Source: Trichoplusia ni (taxonomy: Eukaryota; Arthropoda; Insecta; Lepidoptera; Noctuidae). Taken from it: a stretch of 64,000 nt of DNA. The stretch is taken from assembly GCF_003590095.1 (NCBI RefSeq), contig NC_039490.1:7271834-7335833 (forward strand). The letters are read 5' to 3'. This document shows, piece by piece, positions 51,261 to 63,143 of this stretch (within the stretch, counting starts at the first letter, position 1; the number at the start of each line of letters is the position of its first letter). The notes below the pieces were generated by a model. That model made no database searches, was not told where the DNA came from, and saw only the letters and a list, made by a program, of their open reading frames with translations. The position numbers and the translations under genes were made by a program.

Positions 51261-53501
51261 TGGGTTTTCATCGGCTTTTGGTAGACCGATACTAGACATC
51301 ATCATGGCTTACAAAACCTTTCTAGTTTCGTCTAGGAGCTTTTGGGTCAAAATGGAATGGTTGTCTGCCATCAGCTGTCTCTGAAATTTGCAGGATTTTA
51401 TATGAGTCACCCCTAATTTTCTGGTTTTGATTTTTGGCTTTTTGCTATCTTTTACTGCAAAAATAATGGCTATTTTTGTCCGCAACCTCCGACTAACTGA
51501 TTACGCATTCTCCGAATGATTAAAAACAGCTTTATGTTATCGATAATGTCCGGCTTTAAATTGCAAATACCTTATGTATGGCGTAATTATTATTATTATT
51601 TATGCCAAGTAGTTAAATCATGTTGATTATGTAATGAGAGCGATGCTTCGCTATTTATAACAGGAAACTATTATCGCGAGTTATGACGATGACGGATAAT
51701 GAATTTTAATGATTATTTATTTATGATTCATTATTTGAAGTTTTACTGCTTCCTTACTAACTGCTTAAGGTAATTAAGGGGTGAATAAGAAAACAAGTAG
51801 GACCCACATTTGGGTTTTGTAGAATATATACAGTCCGTAGTAGATCCCATATTGGTTTTTAAGGAATTGTGTTTTTCGAATCGGGAAAAGGGCGGGTTCC
51901 AACCAGCTATTAATAAACCTTGTTGTTGTTTACTTTTCGACTTTAAAACAGTATGTTACCAACTAGATGATTTATAGAAAATATTTATTAAAAAGTCCTA
52001 AACTTCCAATGTAAAGAGTATACTAAAATTATTCGTGTGGGATCTTGCAATTGTTTCTTGAATCATATGCAACCTTTTTTGATATCTTTTATAATGTTAA
52101 CAAATGGTTTCTTCGTCAATATATTATTAGATGCAATTTCCAAGTTTCGAACTATCTGCATCACTTTACATTTAATGTTACAAACGTGATATTCGCTGAG
52201 AACGTGTGTCAGAATATAATTAATTATTAACCATTAAGTATTTTTACGACGTTGTTTGTTTACTATGTTTAAATTTATAGTTATGTTTTTTAAATTATCG
52301 GTAAGTAATGGGGATGAATACAAATGATTAATTAACTGCTTCGAATTCGGTACAGGTGAATGATAAAATGACAAAATAAAAATCGATACAGACATTCAAA
52401 AGTTACGTAACCCTGAAATAAAAAACACACACAAACATACATATTGAAACTGTCTATATACGAATCTTTAAATTAGGGAAATTCTTAAATTAAAAAAACT
52501 TTTCTATACAAACACTACTTAAAAATTAAAAGGATAAACGAAACGTTCTTTAATTTCATTATCCTTTTCACCCGCGCCCACGTTTTAGAAAAGCGGTTGT
52601 CCAACAATGCGTAGTCAACATTTTACTGTACTATTGTGCCTTGTCAAGTATAAAAGGGTCCTGTATTCAGTTCGACGCGAATTGACACCATTGTGTGACA
52701 GCCTTGTGCCCAATGATGGCTGTCAATGGCCGCTACTGGTCACGGCTGCTGTTGCTAACTATATTGTTGTTATATTTGCGTTAGAGATTATGATTTATTA
52801 AATAATTAATTTTCCTTAGACTGTTTCTTAATTCTCTGCTAATGAGATTTTAATAAGATGAGTGTTAGCTTAAAATCGTATTCAACCGACTTTAGAAAGA
52901 GGGTTCAATTTTGAAAGTGTTCTTTAATTTTTGTTGCCTCAAACGTGGTTCTGGAAGAACCGATTATGTTGATTCTTTTTCTTGTATAACGATGTCATAA
53001 AAAAATATGAAGTAGGTATTGCTTGTGTAGAAATTTCTTCCAATTTGATGACAAAGTTCCTTAATGAAAACGAGATATGAAAGGTTCCCTAAGCATATCC
53101 GATACCCGATGATCGTCCTAGTATATTGGAGTCTTATTTCGCCTCGTGCACCATTCTTCTAAAACAGCCTCGAACACTTAAAGAATCGATAAGAACTCCA
53201 CTACTCTTATGTAACCAATATACACGAAATACTCATACAGATAAAAATCTCCCTCTTAAACAAATAAAGACGTTACTCAACAAGCGATCTTCATTTGAGT
53301 GCATCAGATAATTGTATGAGTGCTTACGCGAGCGAGCGTGACGCGCTATCATTACTGTCATCACACTTCATATCATGCGATCAGCATTCATCATGCTATT
53401 TGTAATTATGAGAATTGCTGTAATTAATATACATATCGATACTCTTTGGAAGATCCTTTTTATAGTGTCCTCTGGTGATTATTCTTTCATAGTATTTATG
53501 A

Positions 53502-53708
53502 CTAGCTGTTGCTCGCGGGCCCTCCCTCTACAAATCCAGAATGATCCCACGAGGACATGAAATAGGAATAAAATCTATCGTTTGTGTCAATCCTGGTTGT
53601 AAACTATTTATGTTCCAAGTTTCGTCTAAATCTGTTCAGTGATTTTTTCGTGTAAAAGGAACAAACATTCATACAATATACAAAATTTCGCATCTATAAT
53701 AGGAGGGA
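53502..53708 (-). mobile_element. Short Helitron-like element (family B, 207 bp)
   Basis: On the minus strand it starts TCCCTCCTATTATAGATGCG, carries GAACAGATTTAGACGAAACT, and ends with GGGCCCGCGAGCAACAGCTAG before T. It is a relative of the element at 49770, inserted in the opposite direction in intron 2. Confidence 0.75.
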
Positions 53709-55169
53709 TCTGTACTTGTAGCAAGAATTCATTTCTCCGAGTTGAACTGTTAAGTCAAAGTACATCACTCATCAAAAAGAATTGAAGGTTTGAAGGTTAT
53801 TTTACAAGGAAGGAAGTAGCATTGTCTTGGCCCTCTGATATGACCTCAGTAGCAAGATAAAATATACCAAAAAGTTTATTAAAAACTGCTACTAAAACAA
53901 AAAGCTTAAGTGAAAACAGCGATAATATACAAAGTTTGAAACTGTAAGAGTAGATGCTTGTAAAACGAACAAAATTCTACTCTTATTTATTATGTAATGC
54001 GGCATGTTTCAACCACCCAACATATTTGATATTCCTCGAAAACTCATAAAAGTTGAGGCACTTAGAAAATCCGCCATTATTCCGAAGTACTAAGGTTGAA
54101 TTTCGCAATACGTTACCGTCTGGTTCGCGATACCTGAAACATTAGTTTCTCTTTTCAGTAAACGTTTCTAACGCTGTACACTCGAGCTTTTTCATTTTAT
54201 TTCGTACTAACATAACATGTTTTGAACGTTGAAAATAAAATATGTTAACGAGAAAGCTTCAGGTGGAAAATTTATTCACTCGGTTGTCGAGATTTTAGAG
54301 AACAATTTTCTTTTAAAGCTTAAATGAAAACATTCCAGTTATAGCTTTAACAGCTTTTTGTCCAAAATAAATTCGAGAATGTATGTACGAATTCTGCAAT
54401 AATATGACCCAAAAACTGCTTCAAAATACCGTTTAATATATTAGAGCAAGCTAAGAAAGCAGACCTAGCACTGATATTGATACGTACCAAGAAGATTAAC
54501 ACTACACGTAGGTGTCTTAGGGGGAGGGGTGTCCGAAGAAAGTTAACAATAAAAACATCTTACACACGACATTCAATTATGTTAAGCATCGCTAAACGTG
54601 ACTAAGCAAACACCTTTTAGTTTATTTACGCGTCGCAATCTTCATTTTCAGTCGTTACTTATTGATTCCTCCCACGTACGATCTGTCACCAGCATTACAA
54701 GTCCTTTTGAAATGCAGTTTGGTGCATGTCTGTATGTCTGTTCTTATGTATGCTGGTCTGGTGTTCGCCAATTGTCAATTGGCTTTTGTTGACTGATATC
54801 GAACGATATGTGGTTGTAAATGAATGGAAAGTGGTTTTAAAGTTGATTATGTAATTTGTTGATAATGGTTACATCCTTGTTGTTACGAATTGTTATTAAT
54901 CTTAAAATAAGTTTTTATAGTATCTGCTATTGAATGTTAGTTTTCTGAATATGATGAGGAATAAGGTTTCCTTAACATAACTACAGTTAATTATGATCCA
55001 TTTTCAGTGCTTTCTCAAAGCGCTCCAAGTGAAGCACGAGAACAACTCGCAAGTTTTCTTAAAAAGCACGAGACATGAATTCTCCATTCCAAAATTTCTC
55101 TTATGCAATAAAAAACCCTATTTTAAGTACTTGGCTGCCTCATTAAAAAGAATTTTACTTTGTCTACAG

Positions 55170-55358
55170 TCAATGATTCAGCTAAAAGAACGCAAAGAAA
55201 TGGACGAGGCATTCAAGAAGGCGCAGAAACCTTGGGCTAAGCTGCTGCAGAAGGTAGAACGCACGCGGCTGGAGTACCACACGGCGTGCAAGCAGGAGCG
55301 GACGGCCCAGAACCAGGAGAGGAACGCCAGCGGAGACAGCTCGCTTAGTCCCGATCAG
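55170..55358 (+). CDS. Synd: Syndapin (PACSIN) coding exon 3
   Basis: This exon encodes residues 123-185 (63 codons, phase 0 at both ends). It begins SMIQLKERKEMDEAFKKAQK and runs through PWAKLLQKVE and CKQERTAQNQERNA to SSLSPDQ. FKKAQKPWAKLL, the CKxE motif and S(L/V)xPxQ are family hallmarks. The acceptor is CTTTGTCTACAG ending 55169 and the donor CAG|GTCAGT at 55359. The upstream open reading from about 54993 is intron read-through, because exon 2 already ends in frame at HK and the family sequence continues directly here. Residues 123-127 occupy the place of the membrane-inserting wedge loop of PACSINs (QMMGGF in vertebrates, SMIQL here). The next coding exon was not found before 64000. 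Confidence 0.95.
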
Positions 55359-57254
55359 GTCAGTACAAAGAACTAAGAAACGATTTGGAAGATTGTCTTC
55401 TTATAGAGTCAATTAGGATGTTCCCAAGGTATAGACAAAGGGGCCTATTCCCAAAAATAAAGTATGAAGATTTCCCATAAGTGCAGAAATGTATGAGAAC
55501 TCTTTTAATAGGACTGCTTTTGCAGATGTCGAAGCAAGATTCTGCTATGTTCAGGTAGGGATCGTTTGCACAATGTCCTATGAGGCATATTTCTTGAAGA
55601 GTTAAAAAAAAACTTTTCCTGTGTGGGGAGTCTGCCCGAAATATATGACATTACATCAACGGAATGAGATTGTTTTTCCACTTATCAGTTCGATTCCGCG
55701 TACGCTTTCGGATGAACGGTCTGCCACGCATTACTGAAAACAACGCTTTACAAAACTCTACCGTATTCCCTGAACATAAAAGTGTTTCTACCGTGAATCA
55801 CCCGTTTCCGTAATATCTCGATAGTATGCTATTCCAATCAAAGTATTAAGCATTTGCTAACAATATACGGCGACGGAATCAGGTCGAACGCGCCGGTATT
55901 TCTAGTCAGACTCAAAGACTTGAGCAAACTATGCAACGCTTCAAACGTGCCTGAAATGGTTTCTTGTCTAAACATTAAAACTGAATTTATATAACGTTGC
56001 AAGATGATTTTCCAAGAAAATTTTGAAGAGGGGTAGATAGTTTAAGTGACTGAATATTGCTATTTAAATACCCTTTTTATTTTCTATCATTAAACACCTT
56101 GCGCAAACAGTGAATGGAGTACCCGTATGCCTAGAAAAGAGAAAGATTTCGTTTGTAATTTTTTCTAACTACCATTGTTCGTGTTTTCATCTGAACATGA
56201 TTCCGAGCATAAATTAATTGTTTAAACAATTTCAGTTTTAATTGTGTTCCTGTACACTTCCTCTTGTTAAAACACTATAATATATTCATTTCCGACAAAT
56301 TCCAAGCGAGAGATCAAACAAACTTGTTTCGAAACTAAACTCAAACATGAAATTCCTAATGTTTCCACACCTGCACCGAACTCTCAAACCAGGACCGTTG
56401 TCATTTTAAAATCGAGACAACGTTAACCTCGTATAGTGCCGTATCTCTTTCACACTGGCAACAGTTCTACCTCAAAAGTTACATAGTACAAGCCCCACAC
56501 TAACATTTACATTACACATACATTTCCTCGTTGTATTCCATAACTTGCTCGCTATACACTCGTCATTTCCGGATGCATACACGTGCAGAAATGTATTCGA
56601 AACTCGTAAATGTTTTCCACTAAACTCGGAATGGGGATTAAGTTTTGCAAAGGTATTTAACGAAACAATACGGAATTGTAATTACAGTTCAGTGTTTAAG
56701 AGAAGTGAGGATAGTTAAAGATATGTGAGAGTCGTCGATTTCCCTTACAGCAGTGGTTTTTAATATATTCCCAGTAAATTCTAAAAAATCTTGCCTAAAA
56801 ACCGTAGTCCACCGAAAATAACCAAAGAAGTACTGTCTTAAACTTCAGTCTTACCAAAAATAAACTCATCCAATTATAACAAAAACTCGAAAGCAATTAA
56901 ATTGGAGACAGCTGTTCGAGTCCAAAACAAAGTTGAACTTTATGAGGTCCATCGTAAAGTTAGACAGATGACAAATTGGCTTGTTGAGGCGGACTTAGAA
57001 TTCAGAACTCTCTTTATACACAAATGCAAATTCATGCTGAATCTCGGGCAAATTGGCTGTATCGATTGACAACGCAAGAAATGATCAATGGATAGAAATT
57101 TATAGTTAGTTTAAATCTGTAGTTTATGGTGGTTAGTTAATAACAGTGATATCGAGTCGTAAAGGGAAGAAATTGTGATCGCGTTGTATTTGTTAAGGTC
57201 TTATCTAAAAGAAATTTCCTTTAATCATACCATCACCAAATTTCATCGTATCCT

Positions 57255-57365
57255 CATCGGGAAAGTTTGTAACGATGACTCTTGTTGCTCTTTCGCGCAA
57301 AATCCGCAAAAAACGGATTTGGACGAAATTTGGTACGCAGATAGTTCAAAACCCGGAAAATCATA
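57255..57365 (+). mobile_element. Degraded family B Helitron-like fragment
   Basis: CGGGAAAGTTTGTAACGATG, CTCTTTCGCGCAAAATCCGC and CGGATTTGGACGAAATTTGG with CAGATAGTTC follow the internal order of the copy at 49770. Both ends are lost. It lies just before the family A copy at 57402. Confidence 0.5.
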
Positions 57366-57401
57366 ATAATCAAATTTATGCTCCCGTAGGATTATTTTCA
57401 A

Positions 57402-57659
57402 CTAGCTGTTGCCCGCAACTTCGTCCGCGTGGTTAGAAGATATAAGTTATGATTTATACCTACCCACATGATTTATACTTGTCCACATTTTTCATTGTAT
57501 CTTCGCTCCTATTAGTCGCAGCGTGATGGTTTATAGCCTAAAACCTTCCTCGATGAATGGTCTCTTCAATACAAAAAGAATTTTTCAATTTGAACCAGTA
57601 GTTCCTGAGATTAGCGCGTTCAAACAAACAAACTTTTCAGCTTTATATATTAGTATAGA
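57402..57659 (-). mobile_element. Short Helitron-like element (family A, 258 bp)
   Basis: On the minus strand it starts TCTATACTAATATATAAAGC, continues with GAACGCGCTAATCTCAGGAAC and ATCACGCTGCGACTAATAGG, and ends CGGGCAACAGCTAG before T. It has TC and CTAG termini at an AT target and no coding capacity. It is the longest family A copy here and lies in syndapin intron 3. Confidence 0.8.
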
Positions 57660-59290
57660 AGTATAGATTTGTAGCTGTAGGCAACAGCTAGAAATTTATA
57701 TCGACAATGTTGCAAAAGTAATATGTTTACCTACAGTATTTAAAAGAGCCAACATAATTATTTTCCAGCGAGTACATCGTCCTAACAGGTCCTTACGGTT
57801 TTCCCACCTTATTTGTTAACTAAATAAGCCAGGTAATCCGCGGTTTGCATATGTAACCGGGACAAAACTTCGTACGTTAGGGAGGGCGCACATTGTCAGC
57901 TGTGGCATGGTTCGAATGCCGACTTTAGGTTACTATGAACTATTCCCGTTTACTTTATCTGAAGTTTATAAATTCAGACCTAGAGCTGTTTTTATAGGTA
58001 CACAGGTCGCTTCTCATACTCATATTGATATATGACTGGCATAAGTTATGAAAAACTTTACCTGAATGTAATAAATGAATAATACCTCCGTCCGTAAAGC
58101 ATACATTTTCCTTCTGCTCCCATCACATTAAGGACGTTCTCCTACTGTTTAAAATTTCAGTAGGCTTTGTATTGACAAAGACCAAAACGTTATTTTTTTT
58201 CAATGCAATGAATAATAAAATTAAACGAGTGAAGAGCCAGGCACGACCAAAGTCTGGCCTGGCTGTTATTAAAATTTACATTCAATTCTAGAGAGAATTA
58301 TACGTTCAATTTTCTATTACATTATATATACTCAGAGTTATGGATAATCCATTAATGACGAATTGTTGAACTTTCAGACATGGTCCTTAAATATATGTTA
58401 CAAGAAATTTCTTCTCTCATGTGCACCGTCCCTTACCATGCGTATCGATCGCGCCAGCAAGGTTCCTTGACCACTGCCCCCGATACCGAACAAAACTTCA
58501 CAACCACTTGGAAAGTTAAACTATCAATAGATATCTGTCTCGTTCATAATAGATGATGAACCCTATGTAGTTCAAACTCGTAGGTAAATATGGGTGAATT
58601 AGATTTTGTGTGAGAAGGTTTGAAAGGTTATGTTTCAAAGGATTTCAATGGTTAAGTATAGTGGTAGAGCAAGTATGATAAGTCAATATACTTTTAAAAT
58701 GAGTATTTAAGGGTGTAATATTTAAATATCGGACCATTTTTTTTTAACAAATAGTTCACAAATAGTTAATTATGGTGGCCACAAAACCTTCAGTATTTAA
58801 TTACTAAACTATTCAGTCTATAATTATTAAAACGTGTGTAAAGAGCAGATACTAGAATAATATTTAATTTAAAATATGAAACATAAATTATGGTTTAATA
58901 TGTAACATAAATTATTCCATAAATTTACAAAAGTCAAACTAGTTTAAAGTACTTCAAAGTAACCGGGACAGAGTTCTTGAAATCGATCGACTAATGTTGA
59001 CCAGGGTTCCTTGACCAGTGTCCCCATTCCGCTGAATACAAACTAATACAGATTATTTATTTACATTGCCGTCGATGTACTATCGATTCCTATAGTTACT
59101 AACCTAACTTCACTTGCGAGCAGTTGTCGTATTAATGCAGTATTTTAATTGAGGCACGAAACTTTATAGTCCCATTCTTAAAAAAAGTGTACCCGATGGT
59201 AAGACAAACTAAAGTAAAATACTGCTTAATCTTAAAACTTGTAAGAGATGAAGATGGTAACAAGGTTTATGGAGTAATCTTACCTAGAAA

Positions 59291-59506
59291 CTAGCTGATG
59301 CCCGCGACTTCGTCCGCGTGGTTAAAAGATATAAGGTATGAAATTTTCTTCGCTCCTATTAGTCACAGCGTGATGGTATATAGCCTCAAACCTTCCTCGA
59401 TTAATGGTCTATTCAACACAAAAATATTTTTTCAATTTAAACCTGTAGTTCCTGAGATTAGCGCGTTCAAACAAACAAACTCTTCAGCTTTATATATTAG
59501 TATAGA
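59291..59506 (-). mobile_element. Short Helitron-like element (family A, 216 bp)
   Basis: It has the same termini as the copy at 57402 and most of the same body, but lacks about 40 nt near the 3' end. The terminal stem region reads GACGAAGTCGCGGGCATCAGCTAG on the minus strand. A 105-codon frame on the + strand at 59298-59615 lies mostly inside it and is not a gene. Confidence 0.8.
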
Positions 59507-60715
59507 TTCAAACTTTCCATTCATGTCCTGTTTTACTTTGACTATGGCATCTTACTCAAAAATTGTCTTACAATGCATGTATGTGCTAAGACTAAGTTAC
59601 AATAGACTTGAATAGACACATAAATAGCTTCTTCTCTCTTTCTATTACTACATTAATTAAACAATCACAATCGTTATCATTTTCAAAGTTTTGTTGTGAA
59701 ACTGAATGTGTTATTAACGTAAGCAGATTAATACTTCAAACTAAACACAAGAAGTCACACTGACCAACATTTATAAAAATACATTTTGTTTTCCTATTGC
59801 AACAAGCGTGGGCCGACAGCAACTCATTCCAAAATTACGGAAGAAATTAAATAATGATGTAACACTTCAAAGAAAACGTTATACCGGTACTACGCTCAAA
59901 ATTATCAGATAGCTTATCATGCAGATGTATTATCTCTTGGCGCAAAATTATATCACTCACAAGCTACAAAAAGTGACATGTTTGAATTTTAAAAAATGTC
60001 TCCTTCTTTATCGCACTTACTTATTTAAATGTATGTATGTTATAATTTTAATGCTTTTGCATCTCTATTAAGCTGGTTTAAATTTGTATATTATAATAAT
60101 GTAACAATTTACAACAATAACAATTTCTTTACTAACTTTTAGTTAAAAATACAAGTTGAATCAGGAACTGTGTTGCTGGCTGGTAATTAAACTTCTATGA
60201 CTGTGTATTGATAAATGTTGAAAGGAAACAACAAAGAATTTCCAGACTTCTTATTTTTAGCATTCTAATTAAACTGAAACTAAAAAATCAAGGTTATGAA
60301 ACAGTTGGTACGGTGATAAATTTTTTGGCTGATTAATTATCTCTAGCCTATTTGTGCAGGACCCTCATTGTTTTGAGTCCGATTCATACTTCATCAGTTT
60401 TATTGATCATAAGATTACTATGATCGCAACTCTTGTCGTGCAAAAACACCTACAACTTCTCCAACCGTTCTAAAAGAGCTTTATTAAACATCATATTATC
60501 GCAATCTCTGAACAGTAAAATAATGGAAGTGAAACTATTTTTATTGTGTAAAGAAATGTTTCTGTAGGCGTACATTTATTTGTACGAAAAGCACTACAGA
60601 GAAAACTTGAGCATACCATTCTTCGCATTCCATTCTACCTGCTCAGCCCCCGTACTATGAAACCTTAAAGAAAAGCTGTCGTTATTGAGAAAGCGAGACG
60701 CCGTACTACACCGCG

Positions 60716-60741
60716 TAGTGCACTGTCATGCTTCTTCGATA
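60716..60741 (+). repeat. Short dispersed repeat, first copy
   Basis: TAGTGCACTGTCATGCTTCT matches TAGTGCGCTATCATGCTTCC at 62197 with few differences, and both are preceded by GAGACG(C/T)CG within 40 nt. The two sites are probably remnants of one unidentified repeat family. Confidence 0.4.
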
Positions 60742-62164
60742 GGAAAAGTCTTGCTTCAGATATTCGTAGTGGGTGCACTGATCGACTGTTCATATAGTTT
60801 TCATCGATACTCGATGTAAATAAATAAATCGTTGCGTCTGGTAACCTCCCGAAATAAAACGCTTGCAGATGAGTGCTTGCGTCACTCCTAAACAGGTCGT
60901 TTGCACTGCCTAGTATTTAATTTCGTGACGTCATTCCTAGTCCACGAATTCTGAACGGCCCGTGTCCAAAAAAGGTCGTATTTCCAAGCGTCCACAAAGA
61001 AAAATTGTTTGAAAGTTCTTCAATTACAGGATTTTTTTGGATCAATTTTTAATTTGCACTAACACATAAAGCGCGCTATAATCAAATAAAAAATCTTACT
61101 TAATTTTTTTGCATATTTGAGGAGATTCTCAGCGAAAAATTTCAACATATAAACTGTATAATATTAGTCCAAGCACAGTCCATAATCATATATTAATTAC
61201 AAGGACCACTTAACCGTAATCGCTCCAAACTGGAATGGTGCATATTCGCCTGAATTCCTACTAATGATACCTAGGCAAACTAGTTCTGTTATTACGAAAG
61301 TTGTACCAAATATTATTGCCTGGGATACCCGAACGGGACGGGTTTCTCGTTGTAAATAGTTGTGGTACTTGTGGCACTTCGCCTTTCATATGCAAACTGC
61401 TGTGGGTATGCAGTGTGAGGTAGCGTTTTGTATGGAATATCAAATCGTGAGAGGTAAAAATGCACGGTTTTCGAAGATCCGGAAAGTCTGAACGGTATAG
61501 GTACAAGTTTTATGGGTTAATAAAAGGACGTAGTAAGATAGTCCAGGTAAACAGTGCATTCTGGCGTTGTGCATTATGTCTAACATTCGCGTAAACCTAA
61601 GAAACCACTAAGAAACGTTCAAACAAACAAATCATCCTCACTATAATTATGTAAAAGAGACCTGATATTCAAAGCAGAAACAATTTGCACATAATAGATA
61701 GGTACCTGCCGTACTGATTAAGTCTCCGACTACGCAAACTACTCATGACACGCAGATGATCAGGCTACAACCCTGACATAGTAATGAATCAAGCGGTGAC
61801 TCGACACCAATAACAGCTGATATTAATTGCTTATAAAGGTTTTCCACCCCTCAACCCGAGCACACACTGAGTAATTTATTGGTTGTGACAAAAATACTGA
61901 TCTGGAGAAGAAATGTACTCGAATCCGCTCACTGCAAAAATAATTAGCGAGCAAATTGGTAAGCCAAATCGAATATAAAATTTTGGTATGATACTAAGTT
62001 CGGTGCATTTTGGGGAGATCGCATCAACTACGAATAATACTGACCAAGCGTTATATCACAGCCTAAAATCCATCGCAATTATCATTTGAGAATTTATATT
62101 GGACTTAAAGTCCACAACGAATATATTTGGCAAAGTGCAATTAACTTAAATGAAAATTGTCACC

Positions 62165-62225
62165 ACAGGGCAAAGGAGACGTCGCTTTAGGCCATATAGT
62201 GCGCTATCATGCTTCCTCTAGTGAC
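62165..62225 (+). repeat. Short dispersed repeat, second copy
   Basis: GGAGACGTCGCTTTAGGCCA then TAGTGCGCTATCATGCTTCC is partner to the segment ending near 60741. It lies at the start of a 62-codon frame (62157-62345) with no recognised domain. Confidence 0.4.
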
Positions 62226-62935
62226 AACCAGGGTGGGTATGTCCCAGGGGTGTTGACGTATGAGTTAACTCAATTTCACGCGAAACATCACGAATATCGC
62301 TTGTCAAAAGGGTTGTCGCTGAATTTTGGTGCCGGTAAACTCTAAATCAACGCTCGTTTGAATATTAATAATGATGTTCAGAAATGCCTGACAAGGCTGC
62401 AATTGTCACTTAAACTCTTGTGACGAAAATTCTGAGAGTAAAAGAGCAAAATATGTGATGATGGAGAAGTAGTTTTTTTAAACAGTAAATTTGAAATAGA
62501 GTTTTGTCTTTATCAATCATAGTGTTTAAGTGCGAGATTAATTGTCAATTGAAAGTAATTGCATCCTAAGTACCTTAAAAGCAAATGATGTAATGAATAA
62601 TAATATGTATAAAGTACTTATGTTTACCAAGCCCAACTTAATCAATTTGATAATACTAGACATACTATACGGTCTGATATTCTGTTTCCCAAAGGGATTG
62701 TGTGTCGCTTGTATTATTGTCACAGGAAGTCATCCATTAGCTTATAAAGGGTATGTTTCGTAATGTCGCCCAAACAGGGACCGAATAAAATTGTACTGCA
62801 TCTTTGAAGCGTCCTCATGTAAACTGTAGACGTAAACTCTGCAGTAAACCGGTAAATAGCTGATATGGGATTTTTAGTATAAAATATTGTACTCCATCAT
62901 AAAGCTCATGACGTTTTAATACGAGTGCTTTTAAA

Positions 62936-63075
62936 GGTTTCATACCCAAAGGGTAAAAACGGAACCCTGTTGCTAAGGCTCAACTGTCTGTCCGGCTGTG
63001 TGTCTCTAGGCTGTACTTCATGACCGTTGATAGCTAAGCGTAAATTTGATGGGTAGTGTTTGCAAATTTCCTTGG
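62936..63075 (+). repeat. Copy of the GGGTTCCGTACC dispersed repeat
   Basis: It starts GGTTTCATACCCAAAGGGT, continues AAAAACGGAACCCTGTTGCTAAGGCTC, then TGTCTGTCCGGCTGTG and CATGACCGTTGATAGCTAAG. It aligns with the copy at 7203 and lies in syndapin intron 3. Confidence 0.6.
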
Positions 63076-63101
63076 CCTGTTAGTATGGAACACTTTTGTA
63101 A

Positions 63102-63143
63102 AATTTTATCAATGTCTCAATGAATTTTATCAATGTCTCAAAT
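63102..63143 (+). repeat. Two-unit tandem repeat (21 bp)
   Basis: AATTTTATCAATGTCTCAAT occurs twice in tandem, at 63102 and 63123, with a 21-bp period. Confidence 0.8.

Larger units (their letters stand above)
39149..55169 (+). other. Synd: Syndapin intron 2 (16.0 kb)
   Basis: From GTTAGT at 39149 to CTTTGTCTACAG at 55169, with phase 0 on both sides. It holds a fold-back repeat (39319-39443), LINE remnants (42046-42133, 51131-51260), a 25-bp hairpin (44999-45058), two family B Helitron copies and otherwise AT-rich sequence. No alternative syndapin exon was recognised. Confidence 0.85.

Noticed and set aside
51136..51384. 82-codon + strand frame
   Set aside because: It is the antisense of a decayed LINE C-terminus, which explains the composition.
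54993..55169. Upstream extension of exon 3
   Set aside because: It is open by chance. Exon 2 ends HK in phase 0 and the family sequence continues directly at 55170, after a strong acceptor.
55526..55554. Possible 29-nt microexon between TTTTGCAG and GTAGGG
   Set aside because: Its length is not a multiple of 3, so inclusion after the phase-0 exon 3 would break the frame. The peptide also does not match the family.
59298..59615. 105-codon + strand frame
   Set aside because: It lies mostly within a Helitron-like element in reverse orientation, with no domain.
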